From Petunia secreta (taxonomy: Eukaryota > Streptophyta > Magnoliopsida > Solanales > Solanaceae): a DNA stretch of 64,000 nucleotides. The DNA lies in NCBI GenBank assembly GCA_029990175.1, contig JARKIP010000053.1:11550001-11614000 (forward strand), written 5' to 3'. This document shows positions 1-11,583 of the stretch, one piece after another; within the stretch, counting starts at the first letter, position 1, and each line of letters begins with the position of its first letter. The translations under genes and the position numbers were made by a program. Under the pieces are notes generated by a model. That model was not told the DNA's origin. It saw nothing but the letters and a program-made list of their open reading frames with translations, and ran no database searches.

Positions 1-27
1 TTGAGACCATAGGCTTTGGTCGTGACA
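1..27 (+). repeat. E1 5' LTR, last bases
   Basis: The window opens in the final bases of an LTR ending TCGTGACA. The same ending (with one change) closes the E1 3' LTR near 15971, and similar TCGTG(A/T)CA endings close the other Tekay-type LTRs here. Confidence 0.6.
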
Positions 28-31
28 AACA

Positions 32-43
32 TGGTATTAGAGC
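32..43 (+). other. E1 primer-binding site (initiator Met-tRNA type)
   Basis: TGGTATTAGAGC differs at one base from the TGGTATCAGAGC used by most plant LTR elements, which pairs with the 3' end of initiator tRNA-Met. It lies a few bases after the LTR end, as expected. Confidence 0.75.
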
Positions 44-153
44 AGTTCAGTCCTAGGGTCTCTACACATGGCTATTTTTCCTTCTTCTCTAGATCCTGCA
101 ATAGAGCTATGTAATAAGAATTCAGCCATCTAACAAAATGTTTATGCATAGCG

Positions 154-1486
154 ATGCCTCCAAAGAGACTCACAGCTGCCCAAAAGAGCAAAGTCGTTGC
201 TGACGAGGGTACATGCAGAATACCTTCTGAATTAGATGAGTATGAGGAGTCTAGATATGAGGTTCCATCTGGAACTTCAAAGACTTAGTTTGCTCAGAGA
301 AAGGTTAAGGGTGCTCAAGCCACTATACCTCCCGCTCCGAAGAACGACATGAGGGAGGCCATCAGATTGCTGACTAGCAATGTAGCTACTCAGGCTAGAT
401 GACAACATACAGGTCTTCAGGGTGACGATACGGGTTTTAGGATTCGTTATTTCTTAAGATTATAGCCTCCAATTTTCATGGGATCTAGTAAATAAAGGAT
501 CCTCAGAATTTTATAGATAGAGTAGCCAGAGCCCTCAAAGTTATGTATGCCACAGATAGAGAGTCTGTTGAATGGGCATCATATATATTGCAGGATCTAG
601 TAGCACGTTGGTATACCACTTTTCGAGATGTCTAGGGAGTAAATGTTGCTCCAGCTACATGGAGGGAGTTCTTAGAAGCATTTCTCAGCTGTTACTTACC
701 TACAGAGACACGTAGAGAACAAATGGATCAGTTTCACATCGAGATAAGGGGTATGAGTGTTGCAGAATACAACCTCTGATTTAATTCTTTTGCAAGGTTT
801 GCTCCTATTATTTTATCAGACATGGAGGATAAGGTACATAGGTATGTAGCGGGACTTGGTCCTCATTTAGTGAGTGAGTGTATGGCTGTATCTCTGTAGT
901 CGGGTGTGGAAATTGCCCAAATAAGGCTTAGAACTTGAGGAAAGGAAACATAAGCAGAGAGCTGACAAAGATAGGAGCACCAAGCAAGAGAGGCAAATTT
1001 TCAACTTCGTTCGGTGAGACTTCTAGTGCTAGTAGATAGTAGAGTGTCAGGTAGCGAGTAGCTAGTACTCCTTCACGATTTCAGGGGCCGAGATCTGATC
1101 AACCCCACAGTCTAGAGGTAGTCATGCATCACGGGCTTCAGGATCCTAGCATCGAGGTGTTTCTGGTCAGGGTGGTTCACTTTACCCTTAGTGTTCTAAT
1201 TATGGTAAACACCATTTGGGAAAATGCTAGTTGAGTGTAGATGCATGTTATGTTTGTGGTGAGTTGGACCATTTTATGAGAGACTACCTGTGTAGCGGTG
1301 GTAGTGGTGCAGCTCAGCCAATGAGAACAGTTACAGCTTCTTCAGCACCAGTACACCCTCAGGGACAAGTTCCTCATGCACCACTAGGTCGTGGTAGAGG
1401 CCGAAGTGGAGCTCCTATAGTAAGCGGTCCTCAGAACCATATTTATTCTCTTGTTGGACGACCGGACCAAGCGGATTCACCAATGT
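154..1486 (+). pseudogene. E1 gag (capsid/nucleocapsid) pseudogene
   Basis: Gag would form the cytoplasmic virus-like particle and bind the element RNA. The start ATG at 154 begins MPPKRLTAA, a typical opening for gag of this group. A capsid-like stretch (about 505-960) reads in one frame with only a few stops, including ARWYTTFRD and EFLEAFLSCYLPTETR. A zinc knuckle follows at about 1192-1275; its second half is still readable as CYVCGELDHFMRDY, with the last knuckle Cys changed to Tyr. There are several stops and at least two frame changes, so no intact protein is possible. Confidence 0.75.
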
Positions 1487-1489
1487 AGT

Positions 1490-3440
1490 CACAGCTACTC
1501 TGACAGTAAAATCTCTCTATGTATATGTGTTGATAGATTCTGTTTCTACACTATTATATGTTACTCCCTTGTTGCTACTAAGTTTGGGATAGATACAGAA
1601 GGCATTAAACCTTTTGAGGTAGCCACCCCAGTTTGTGATGCAGTAGTAGCTAGGCGTGTTTATAGAGGTTACACTCTATTGATTGGCGACCGTAGTACTA
1701 CAGCTGACTTGATTGAGTTAGAAATGATTGCCTTTAATGTTATACTTTGTATGGATTGGTTGTGTTCATGCTATGTTAATGCTGACTATAGAGCGACAAT
1801 GGACCAGTTCAATTTTCCAGAAGGGTCAGCTATAGAATGTAAATGTGTTTCTGCAGCGCCAAAAAGAGAGGAAGATGATCACCAAGGGATACTTAGATAA
1901 TATAGTTCATGTTCGAGACATAGAAAAGGGCACGCCGACTCTTGAATCAGTTCCAGTAGTGAATGAGTTCCTGACGTATTTCTAGATGAGCTTCCAAGTC
2001 TTCCTCCAAAATGGGAAATTGAGTTTCCCATCGATATAATGTTAGATATGCAACCAATATCTATTCCTCCTTAACGGTTGGCACCATCAAATATTCGAGC
2101 TAACTAATGCACCGGCGGTATATATGGATCTTATGAACAATGTGTTTAGGCCTTATCTGGATCTGTTTGTGCTAGTATTTATTGATGATATTTTGTTATA
2201 TTCCAAGTCCGAATCAGAACATGCAAAACATCTACGCACAATGTTGGGTATCTTTTGGTACCGAAAGCTGTATGGAAAATTCTCGAAACGCGAATTCTGG
2301 TTGAGTTCGGTAACATTTCTTGGCCATATAGTATCATCAGAATGCATCAATGTAGATGGTCAGAAAAGAGAAGCAGAGAATATGGACTTTATCACAGGCC
2401 TACCTTATACGCGAAGCATGCATGATTCTATTTGTGTTATAGTTGACAGGCTTACTAAATTAACTCATTTCTTGCTTGTTAGGACTACTAATAATATAGA
2501 AGATTATGCGAGATTGTATGTTAAAGAAATAGTGCACCTTAAACATGTTCTAGTGTCCATTATTTCAGACAAGGGTGCACAATTTATAGCTAACTTCTGG
2601 AAATCATTTCAGAAAGATTTGGGGACATAAGTCAATCTAAGTACAATTTTTCATCCCTAGATAGATGGACATGCTGAGCGAACCACTCAGACTCACAAGG
2701 ATACGTTGAGAGCCTGTATCCTAGATTTTAAGGGAAAAAGGGAAGAGTATTTACCACTGATAGAATTTGCCTATAATAACAGCTATCATTCCAGCATTTA
2801 GATGGCGCCATATGAAGTCTTGTACGCATGTAAATGTAGGTTGCCAATAGGTTGGTTTGAAACAGATGAATCTCAGCTTTTGGGACCAGATGTGATACAG
2901 TAAGCTATAGATGAAATAAATACGATCAGAGAGAGATTGCTAGAAATGCAGAGTCATCATAAATCATATCCCAATAATCAATGTCGAGATTAAGATTTTT
3001 AGATTGGCGATTGGTATTTCTGAAAGTATCGTCTATGAAAGGTGCTATAAGCTTCATCAAGAAGGTCAAGCCTAGACCTAGATTCATAGGTCCATATCAG
3101 ATTATCAAACGAGTTAGGCATGTAGCCTATGAGTTGGACCTTCCAGCAGACCTTCAAGAGGTACATGATCAATGTTTCATGTCTCCATGATTTGGAAAAG
3201 TGTTGGAGATCCTTCCAGAGTTATGCCAGTTGATGATGTAAAGATCACCGAACATTTGACATATGAGGAGGTACTTGTTGCTATTTTAGACCGACAGGTT
3301 CGTCCATTGAGGACGAAAGATATTCCTTAAGTGAAAGTGATATTTCCATGCAATAATATTGAAGAAATGACTTGGGAAGATGAAAAGGATATCTAGGCTA
3401 GATATCCGCATCTCTTCACTACTTCATGGATGTAGCGGAT
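1490..3440 (+). pseudogene. E1 pol pseudogene: protease, partial RT, partial integrase, chromodomain-like tail
   Basis: The protease region (about 1515-1900) keeps DLIELEMIAFNVILCMDWL, but the active site reads DSVST, with the usual Gly replaced by Val and a frameshift just after it. RT survives as an N-terminal scrap (1975-2075) joined directly to the segment with FIDDILLYS (about 2177-2203), so most of the RT fingers and palm is missing. After the FLGHIVSS segment the sequence jumps to the integrase core ([10 protein letters not shown] at about 2378, then SDKGAQF), so RNase H and the integrase zinc finger are deleted. Integrase continues to about 3180, and a chromodomain-like tail with TWEDEKDI and ARYPHLF ends near 3420. 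Most stops replace Gln codons. Confidence 0.8.
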
Positions 3441-3490
3441 ATTTGCTTAATGCTTTTGTATACCTCAGTTAAAATTCGAGGACGAATGTT

Positions 3491-3506
3491 CCTAAGGGGT
3501 GGAGAG
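3491..3506 (+). other. E1 polypurine tract
   Basis: A purine-rich run (AAGGGGTGGAGAG) sits immediately before the 3' LTR start TGTTACATCC. This is the usual plus-strand primer site of an LTR element. Confidence 0.7.
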
Positions 3507-4001
3507 TGTTACATCCCGTGTGTCTAAAGTGACATAAATTGTACTAATGACATGTTAAGATTGATTTAAGTAATTTTAAAGTCATCCTATGACTATATGA
3601 TGTTTATATGTTGAATATAAAGTTTGGAAAAAATCAGATTTAAGTTGTGGAAAAACCGACTAACGATTTTCCTTATCAATAAGCTTTTTGAGCAATTAAT
3701 TCCACATGTTATATTAGGTATTTTAGTAACATATCATATACCAAATTGAAGGTCTTGAAGTGTATTTTCCAACTATATTTAATATTTATTCATACAATGT
3801 CAAGATAAAAAGATATAAGCGTCTGAAGAAGGTCTAATGCTAGGGTGCCAAGCTAGCACCTCTTTGACCTTTCAAAAGTGGATATATATGCCTTAAGTCT
3901 TCTTTCTTCTTCATTTTTCAGAAACCACAAAAAACTAACATCTATAAACTTATTATTAAGCTTTCAGCAAGGGTTCCAAGTCAGATTAACATCCCGGATA
4001 C
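3507..4001 (+). repeat. E1 3' LTR, first part (interrupted by E2)
   Basis: It starts TGTTACATCCCG and matches the LTR at 61935 onward (for example the shared ATGTTTATATGTTGAATATAAAG). It ends at the GATAC that became the E2 target-site duplication. The continuation is at 13808. Confidence 0.85.
3997..4001. other. E2 target-site duplication, left copy (GATAC)
   Basis: GATAC precedes the E2 5' LTR and is repeated exactly after the E2 3' LTR at 13808-13812. The 5-bp duplication is typical of LTR-retrotransposon integrase. Confidence 0.9.
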
Positions 4002-6239
4002 TGAAACAACGTTAAGTGGTCGTTTCGGGAATAAGGACCCCGATTGACGTGCCGTCAATCTTAAAAGCTTTGTAAAAACCATCCCGACTTGTCTGTAAAA
4101 TTTGAGCTAAATTAGATCTTGTTTGGTAGGAATCGGAAGAAGGTTTTAGTTTTCGTTAACGATAAATCGTAAAAAAGAGGTTTTCGAGAACAATTTTGGC
4201 GAATGAGCTCCGATTCGAAATCTGAAAACGTCGCTAGGTTCGTATGGTCATTTATGACATATGTGAATTTTTGAAGTGATTTACTAGGTTGTTCGGTTGA
4301 TTTCGGCTAAAGTTCCGAAAAATTAATAATTAGGTCCTTTTCCTTTTAATTCGCATCTTGAGTTTCGGGAGTCCAATTTGAGATCTGCCTTAGCAAGTGT
4401 GTTACATATATTTTGTATAACTTACTTGAAAAATTTGGGATCATTTCGACTTCTCTAGGGTTCCATTTTAATTTTAATCGTCGTAGCGAATTTATTATTA
4501 AAAAAATTTAATTGATAAGTCAGTTAGCTAAGGGATTTAATCCCTTAGCAAACAACAAAATGATATAGCGGTAGAAAACATCCAACAAAATAGAGAAAAG
4601 AAAGGTTAGAAAAGAAAGAGGAAAAAAGGAAAAAAGAGGTGAAAAAATAGTGGAATTTCTACCCCAAATCTCCCGGTAATGATATCAACTCATTATCTTA
4701 GCTTACTACGTGTGTTTGAATATATTTTTACGGTAAAAATAGGGATATTAGAGATTGCCCTAATGACTTAAATTGATAGTTTAAAGGGTCAATTGGACCC
4801 CGATGATGGAAATGATTATATATTCGTACTCAGTGAGTTATGGGCAACATATAAATATAATTTATTTAGGGTTTGGTTATGGGACTTTGAATCCTGTACG
4901 TAGGTCTGGCCTGCGTATTGCGTATGTGAATAGGGTATCAGGTTCCTAACTGGATTTCCCTAAGACATAAGGAATGAAGCCTTTAGCTTTATTTGATATA
5001 ATTTTTCTGCTTATTGAATAGAGCGGGATCGTTTGGCAATAAATCCAAAGGAAAAAGCAGTTATTGAGTAGCAGGGCTAGCTTTAGAATATGATAAGTAT
5101 TTATATCCATTTCTTTGGAGGCACTTGACCTCGTGGGTTTTCTACCATGTGTTCCTTACATGTGTAGCTGCCGATAGGCGGACTCATTACGCCTTAGCTT
5201 TGGATTTACATTCTATATTATATGTTATGTCCTGTTATTAGTATTGCATTGAGAATCTGAGTATTGTACTTTTGCTTTGAGTTGGCATCTACTTCCCGGC
5301 TGTCGATGAGAGTCCCGCGCCGGTGAAGGGTTATTATTGCATCACGTTGCATTCATATACATTACATTACATATCATACTGAGTGCAGGAGTATTCAGCC
5401 TCAGCTTTACATTTTATCGGGTGCAGGAGTATTCCGCTCCAGGAGAGTACAGGAGTATTTTGCCTCTAGTTTATATTATATCGGGTGCAGGAGTATTCCG
5501 CCCCACGAGCAGGAGTATTCCGCTCCAGTTGGTTATCAGATTGGATTCCCCTCGAATGCAGGAGTATTCCGCTTTGGGGTGGGATTACGGGCACATGTGA
5601 CCCTTTGCATCTCATTTCATTTCATTGCATCTCATTCCATTTCATTTCATACTATTGTGTAGATTTTCTGTACATGAGTACTGTTCTGCTTATATGTGCA
5701 TTGCTTATTTGTTGATTGTTGTTTGGTTCTGTTTCCCAGACTAGCATACCTATTTTTCGAGGTTGCTAGTTTGTCCTCACTTATTGATTTCTTATGACTC
5801 ACCCCTATTTGTTCTTGTGTTTTCTTTTCGTTCCGCAGATTTTGCTCCAGGACCCAGCCAGTCGCGTCGTGATTGAGGAGTAGTATGTTTTCAGCTGTCT
5901 ATGGTGAGCCATCCTGTTCATTGCGGCCACCAACTTCAGATATTACGTTTTTCCTTACTTTTGCTTCCTTCGGGAGGTGTATATATCTTTTGGCCTTCTT
6001 AGATGTCTGATCTGGAAACCTTTAAAAGTGTGTATTCTGGGTAGTTAGTTGTATTACTCAGTCAACTTTTATGTGTGTCTATCCTTGTGAGTTATCTTAT
6101 GCTGTTAAAGTTTGATTCATTTTCATTTCAAGGTAATTCTTCACAATTTATATTGATTCAGTCAATAGGGTTCGCCCGACAGGTTTAGGGAAGGTGGTCG
6201 GGTGCCCGCACGGCCTAACCAAGAATTCGGGTCGTGTCG
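4002..6239 (+). repeat. E2 5' LTR
   Basis: It begins TGAAACAACG and ends GTCGTGTCG just before the primer-binding site. It aligns along its whole length with 11584-13807. Inside is a cluster of six copies of a motif near GCAGGAGTATTCCGC (5384-5572). The LTR would carry the promoter and polyadenylation signals; I could not fix a TATA box with confidence. Confidence 0.9.
5384..5572 (+). repeat. Six-copy GCAGGAGTATTCCGC motif cluster in the E2 5' LTR
   Basis: Copies begin near 5385, 5422, 5449, 5486, 5509 and 5557, with spacings from about 23 to 48 bp. The same six positions are recognisable in the 3' LTR (12972-13160), so the array predates the insertion. Confidence 0.85.
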
Positions 6240-6250
6240 GTATCAAAGCC
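6239..6250 (+). other. E2 primer-binding site
   Basis: GGTATCAAAGCC follows the LTR end and matches the initiator Met-tRNA type site (GGTATCAGAGCC) with one change. Confidence 0.75.
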
Positions 6251-6429
6251 TGGTTTAGAGTTTTTCCAGATCATGACAGTGTCTAATAGAGTCTCGTTGA
6301 TCGGGCGGAGACGTCTGTACCTATCTACAAGAGGCTATAATGGCATTTAGGAAGTTTCCTTTCTTTCATTCACCGTCGTGCGTGAGTCTTCGTATCTGAA
6401 ATTAAATATTTTTTTATTTTCCGCAGTAA

Positions 6430-7713
6430 ATGGTGAGAACGTGCGCGAATGTCCAGCGAGAGGCTGAGGAGCCAGCGGTCGCTCCTGTGCTTGCTGCCCC
6501 GCGGGTTGGCGGTGTTTGCCGTGGTAGAGGTCGTGGTCGAGTTGCCCAGGCTGCAAGGATGGTGGATCATGTTGATCCTGTTGCAGAGGTTCCAGTAGTG
6601 CCAGCTTTTGTTGGGCAGGGGGATCAGGGTTTATTCGTCCCACCCCCCCCCCCCCCCGCACTTCATGACGTTTTTATGGGATTCTTAGCGACGCAGATGC
6701 CCCAGGGAGCTCCTATTCCTCAGGCTGCCGTAGATGCTCCTATTCCTTAGGCTGCTGTAGATGCTCCTATTCCTCAGGCTGTCGTAGATGCTTCTATCCC
6801 TCAGGCAGCTCCTTAGGCTGTGGTAGATATTGGTTCTCAGGTTCAGGAAGCCCCCATTCCAGCTCCACATGTAGCCCCAGCAGTTCCTGTTCCAGGTGGT
6901 CATGATCCAGATGTAGCGAGTGTTATACCTCCGGTTGTTCAGGCTGGTCAGCCAGTCCAGGTAGCAGGTCAAGTTGATGATCCGCCAAGGCTGCATTATT
7001 TTACCCGACTTAGTCCTCCGAAGTTCTCTGGTCAGAAATCAGATAAGCTTAAGCCTCGTGAGTTTCTTGATCAATGTCAGCATATCTTAGAGGCCCTTGG
7101 ATATCTTGAGCAGTATGGAGTTGATTAAACTGCCTTCCAGTTTGAGGGTCCGGCTTTAGCTTGGTGGACCACACTCCGATCAGCTAGGCAGGGCTTACCT
7201 AAGCCGACATGGAGTGAGTTCTCCCATTGATTCATGGAGAATTTTTTCCCTCGCAGTCAGTAGGATAAGAAGAGGAGACAATTTGAGAGGATTGGATAGG
7301 GTAACTTATCAGTTACGGAGTACGAGCTTTTATTTTTAGAGATGTCCAGCTGTGCTCCAGATCCCGTGCAGGAGCCCTCTGAGAGGGTCAGACGTTTTAT
7401 TGATGGAGTTTCTCCTCATTTTTGGTCCCAGATGGCTCGTGAGATTTAGGCTGGTACTCTATTTGATGTCGTTGTTGATATTGCCAGGAGGTTTGAGGCC
7501 TATCATAGATTGGAGATGGAGGAGTTAGAGAGGGAGAGTAAGAGATCTTGTGGTCCAGGGCATTCTAGTACTTCGTATGGAGGTAGTAGTTATCAGCAAA
7601 AGAGTAGACCTCCTGTCAGACCAGCTCAGTTTCCAGCGCGTGGTTCTCAGAACGCGCCTACTTCTTCTCAGGGTCAGTTTTGGTTTCGCCCGCGAGATCA
7701 GTCTCAGTTTTGA
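6430..7713 (+). pseudogene. E2 gag pseudogene
   Basis: The ATG at 6430 (MVRTCANVQREAEEP) is the first in-frame start after the primer-binding site. An RGRGR segment and a Pro/Ala-rich stretch with a short repeated peptide near QAAVDAPIP (about 6718-6815) precede the capsid core (about 6985-7510), where PRLHYFTRLSPPKFSGQ and PALAWWTTLRSAR are readable. One frame runs to 7713 with stops at 6748, 7126 and several later points, mostly TAG or TAA where Gln is expected. A frameshift at about 7713 moves the zinc knuckle into the pol frame. The product would be the particle-forming Gag. Confidence 0.85.
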
Positions 7714-10700
7714 TCAGCGTAGATATGCTCCAGGGTGCTTTATCTGTCAGGATCCAGGGCATCATAAGAAGGATTGCCCTTATCTCAATCAGCAGGGTAG
7801 TAGCCGCCCTTTCCCTCGCCTTCCAGCACCTATGCAGCAGCAGCCTCAGGGTGCCCCTCCAGGGTCTCAGCCAGCTAGAGGTCCACCACCACCCGGTAGA
7901 GGTCGTGGACGTGGTCCTAGTGGTCCCTCTAGTGGTGGTTGTCAGGGTAGCGGGTCAGCTCAGCCGCAGAGACAGCTATATGCACTGCCGGCCAGGCAGG
8001 ATGCCGAGGCATCCCCAGTTGTTGTTACAGGTATTTTATCTGTTTGTGGTCGAGATGCATATTCTTTGGTGGATCCGGGGTCTACATATTCATATGTATC
8101 TCCTTATTTTGCTTCGGGCTTTCATGTTGATTATATGCGTCTTCGTGATCCATTCTGTGTGTCTACTCCTATTGGAGACATTATCATTGTGAATCGAGTT
8201 TATCCAGCTTGTACCATATCTTTTGGGGGTCGTGAGACACTAGTAGATCTTTTAATCCTAGATATGGTTGATTTTGATATTATTATTGGCATGGATTGGT
8301 TGGCGTCGTGTCATGCCACATTAGATTGTCGTGCCAAGTCTCTTCAGTTGTCTCTTCCTTGTTCAGCTTCGGTAGTGTGGCAGGGCTCTTATTTGCCGCC
8401 CATGGGGCATGTTATTTCTTTCCTGAAGGCAAAGCGGATGATGGATAAAGGGTGTTCAGCGTATCTTGCCATGGTTCGAGATACCACTATGGAGATTCCA
8501 TCTCTTGATTCTGTTCCTGTCGCTAGAGAGTTCCTTGATGTGTTTCCAAATGATTTGCCAGGACTTCCTCCTGATCGAGAGATCGAGTTTGGCATTGATA
8601 TAGTGCCAGGGACTCAGCCTATTTCCATACCTCCTTATCGCATGGGCCCATCAGAGTTGAAGGAGCTGAAGGAGCAGTTGCAAGATTTGCTTGATAAGGG
8701 GTTCATTAGGCCGAGTATTTCTCCGTGTGGTGCTCCTGTTCTATTCGTGAAAAATAAAGATGGGACTATGCGGATGTGTATTGATTATCGTCAGATAAAT
8801 AAGGTCACCATCAAGAACAAGTACCCTTTGCCTCGCATTGATGATTTGTTTGATAAGTTCCAGGGTGCCAAATTCTTTTCTAAGATCGATCTGCGATCTG
8901 GTTATCATCAGCTAAAGATTCGTGAGTCAGATATCTCGAAGACTGCTTTTAGGACTCGCTACGACCATTATGAGTTCTTAGTTATGTCTTTTGGGCTGAC
9001 TAATGCCCCTGCAACCTTTATGGATCTCATGAACCGGGTGTTTAAGCCATTCCTTGATTCCTTTGTCATTGTCTTCATTGATGATATTCTTATTTATTCT
9101 CGTAGCCGCGAGGAGCATGATTATCATCTACGGGTTGTTCTTCAGACCATCCGTGATCGTTTGTTTTATGCTAAGTTCTCGAAATGTGAGTTTTGGCTTG
9201 ATTTTGTGATATTTTTGGGCCACGTGGTATCTAGTGAGGGTATCAAGGTTGATCCGAAAAAGATTGAAGTAGTGTAGAAATAGCCTCGTCCTACCACTCC
9301 GACGGAGATTCGCAGCTTCCTTGGATTGGCAGGTTATTATCGGAGGTTTGTGAAGAAGTTCTCTACTATTGCAGCTCCTCTGACTCGCCTGACGCAGAAG
9401 GCTGTTCAGTTTCGATGGTCCGATGAGTGTGAAGCAAGCTTCCAGAAGCTTAAGGCCTTATTGACTTTAGCTCCAGTGCTTTCCCTTCCTTCGGGTACCG
9501 GTGGATTTGTAGTTTATTGTGATGCATATCGTGTGGGCCTTGGTTGTGTTCTTATGCAACACGGGAAAGTAATTGCTTATGCTTCCAGACAGTTGAAGCC
9601 GAATGAGAAGAATTATCCGACTCACGATTTAGAATTGGTAGCTATGGTCTTTGCTTTGAAGATATGGAGGAATTATCTTTATGGCAAGCCTTGTGAGGTG
9701 TATACGGATCATAAGAGTCTGCAGTATCTTCTCTCTCAGAAGGATCTTAATAGCCAGCAACAGAGGTGGCTTGAATTGATTAAAGATTATGATCTCACTA
9801 TCCGCTATCATCCTGGAAGGCGAACGTGGTAGCAGATGCTTTGAGCAGGAAGTCCATGGGCAGCATGGCTTTTCTTTATGCTGACATGAGACCATTGGCC
9901 CGAGAATTGCAGTCCCTTGGCGACTCTGGCGTGAGATTCCTTCTCCCAAACTCCAATCGAGTCTTAGCATGTATTGCAGCTCAGTCTTCCTTAGTCAATC
10001 AGATTAAGGGAAGAAAGTTCGAGGATCCTCATCTACAGGAGTTGCGTGGTCGTGTCCTAAGTGGAGGAGTTCCCTCCTTTGAGCTTGATTCAGATGGAAT
10101 TCTTCGGTTTAATGGTAGACTCTGTGTTCCTGATGTTTGGAATTTGAGGCCGTCAGTGCTCCGTGAGGCTCATAGCTCGCGTTATTCCATTCATCCTGGT
10201 ATTACAAAAATGTATCAAGACCTCCGAGAGCTATACTGGTGGAAGGGGATGAAGAGAGATGTATTTGATTTTGTATCTCGTTGCTTGAACTGTTAGCACG
10301 TTAAGTTCGAGCATCGGAGACTAGCAGGGTTAGCTCAGCCACTACCCATTCCCGATTGGAAGTGGGAGCACATCACGTGGATTTTATAGTTGGTCTGCCA
10401 AAGACCCTGCGGCGCCACGATTCAGTCTGGGTCATTGTCGACAGACTGACTAAATCAGCTCACTTTATCCCTGTAAAGACTACTGATTCAACTCAGAGAT
10501 TGGCTCGGATTTTCATTGAGCAGGTGGTTAGGCTGCATGGTACTCCTGTATCCATTATCTCAGATCATGGTTCCCAGTTTACTTCTATGTTCTGGCAGTC
10601 ATTTCTGAGAGAGTTGGGGACCTAGGTGCACCTTAGCACAGCATTCCATCCTCAGACTGATGGTCAATCCGAGCGGGTTATTCAAATTCTGGAGGACATG

Positions 10701-11444
10701 TTGAGAGCTTGTACACTGGACTTCGAGGGTTACTGTGATGATCATTTTGCGTTAGCAGAGTTCTCTTATAATAATAGCTACCAGTCTTCTATTCATATGA
10801 CTCCATTTGAGGCCTTATATGGTCGTCGATGTCGTTCTCCTATTGGCTGGTTTGAGTCTCGAGATGTCGAGGTGATGCGTTCAGATATGGTTCGTCAGAC
10901 TCTTGATGTTGTTCGTGTTATTCAGGATCGTTTACGGACCGCCCAGAATAGGCAGATTTCATATTCGAACCGGAGGAGCCGAGAATTAGAGTTCGAGGTC
11001 AGGGATATGCCATTTCTGAAAGTGTCACCGATGCGAGGTGTAAAGAGATTTGGTAGGAAAGGAAAGCCTAGTCCCAGGTTCATTGGCCCTTTCCATATCA
11101 AGAAACGTATTGGTAAGGTAGCTTATCGGCTCGACTTGCCAGCTTCTATGCCAGTTCACTCAGTTTTCCATGTATCGATGCTCTGGAAATGTATTTGAGA
11201 TCCTTCCGAAGTGATCGAGTTAAACCCTGCTCAGCTAGATGTGAATCTGACTTACAAGGAGTTCCCAGTTGCTATAGTTGCGCGTAATGTCCGGAAGCTT
11301 CGTTCGGAGCAGATTCCGATGGTTCGATTGCGATGGAATAATCGTTCTCATGAGGAGGACACTTTGGAGCTTGATTCCAGTATGCGTGAGAGGTATCCTT
11401 ACCTCTTCGACAATTCAGGTTCGATCTTGGTCTCTAAAACCTAA
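7714..11444 (+). pseudogene. E2 pol pseudogene: zinc knuckle, protease, RT, RNase H, integrase, chromodomain
   Basis: The order is zinc knuckle [14 protein letters not shown] (about 7737-7778), protease with VDPGST (Pro in place of the usual Ser or Thr after Asp, about 8070), RT from about 8600 with FIDDILIYS (about 9074), RNase H (about 9500-9830), the integrase HHCC finger (about 10170-10293), an integrase core with VDFIVGLP, SDHGSQF and DGQSER, and a C-terminal chromodomain-like segment (about 11211-11420) ending RERYPYLF. This order marks a chromovirus. Single-base frameshifts lie near 9815 and 10377. Stops at 9275, 10294, 10623 and 11196 replace Gln or Arg codons. Apart from these it is the best-preserved gypsy pol here. 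Confidence 0.93.
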
Positions 11445-11570
11445 AAGTTCTTATCATTGTATATGATTTTGGTTTCGTAGTAAATGTCATTAAAAATTGG
11501 CGTAAGCATTCTCATAAGAAATGTGAAATCTATTTTAGACTCTTGCTCGTTCGAGGATGAACGAGAGTCT

Positions 11571-11583
11571 AAAGGGAGGAGAA
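11571..11583 (+). other. E2 polypurine tract
   Basis: AAAGGGAGGAGAA lies directly before the 3' LTR start TGAAACGACC. Confidence 0.85.

Noticed and set aside
6347..6996. Open frames on the minus strand opposite E2 gag
   Set aside because: They are antisense shadows of the Pro/Ala-rich gag repeats and match no protein.
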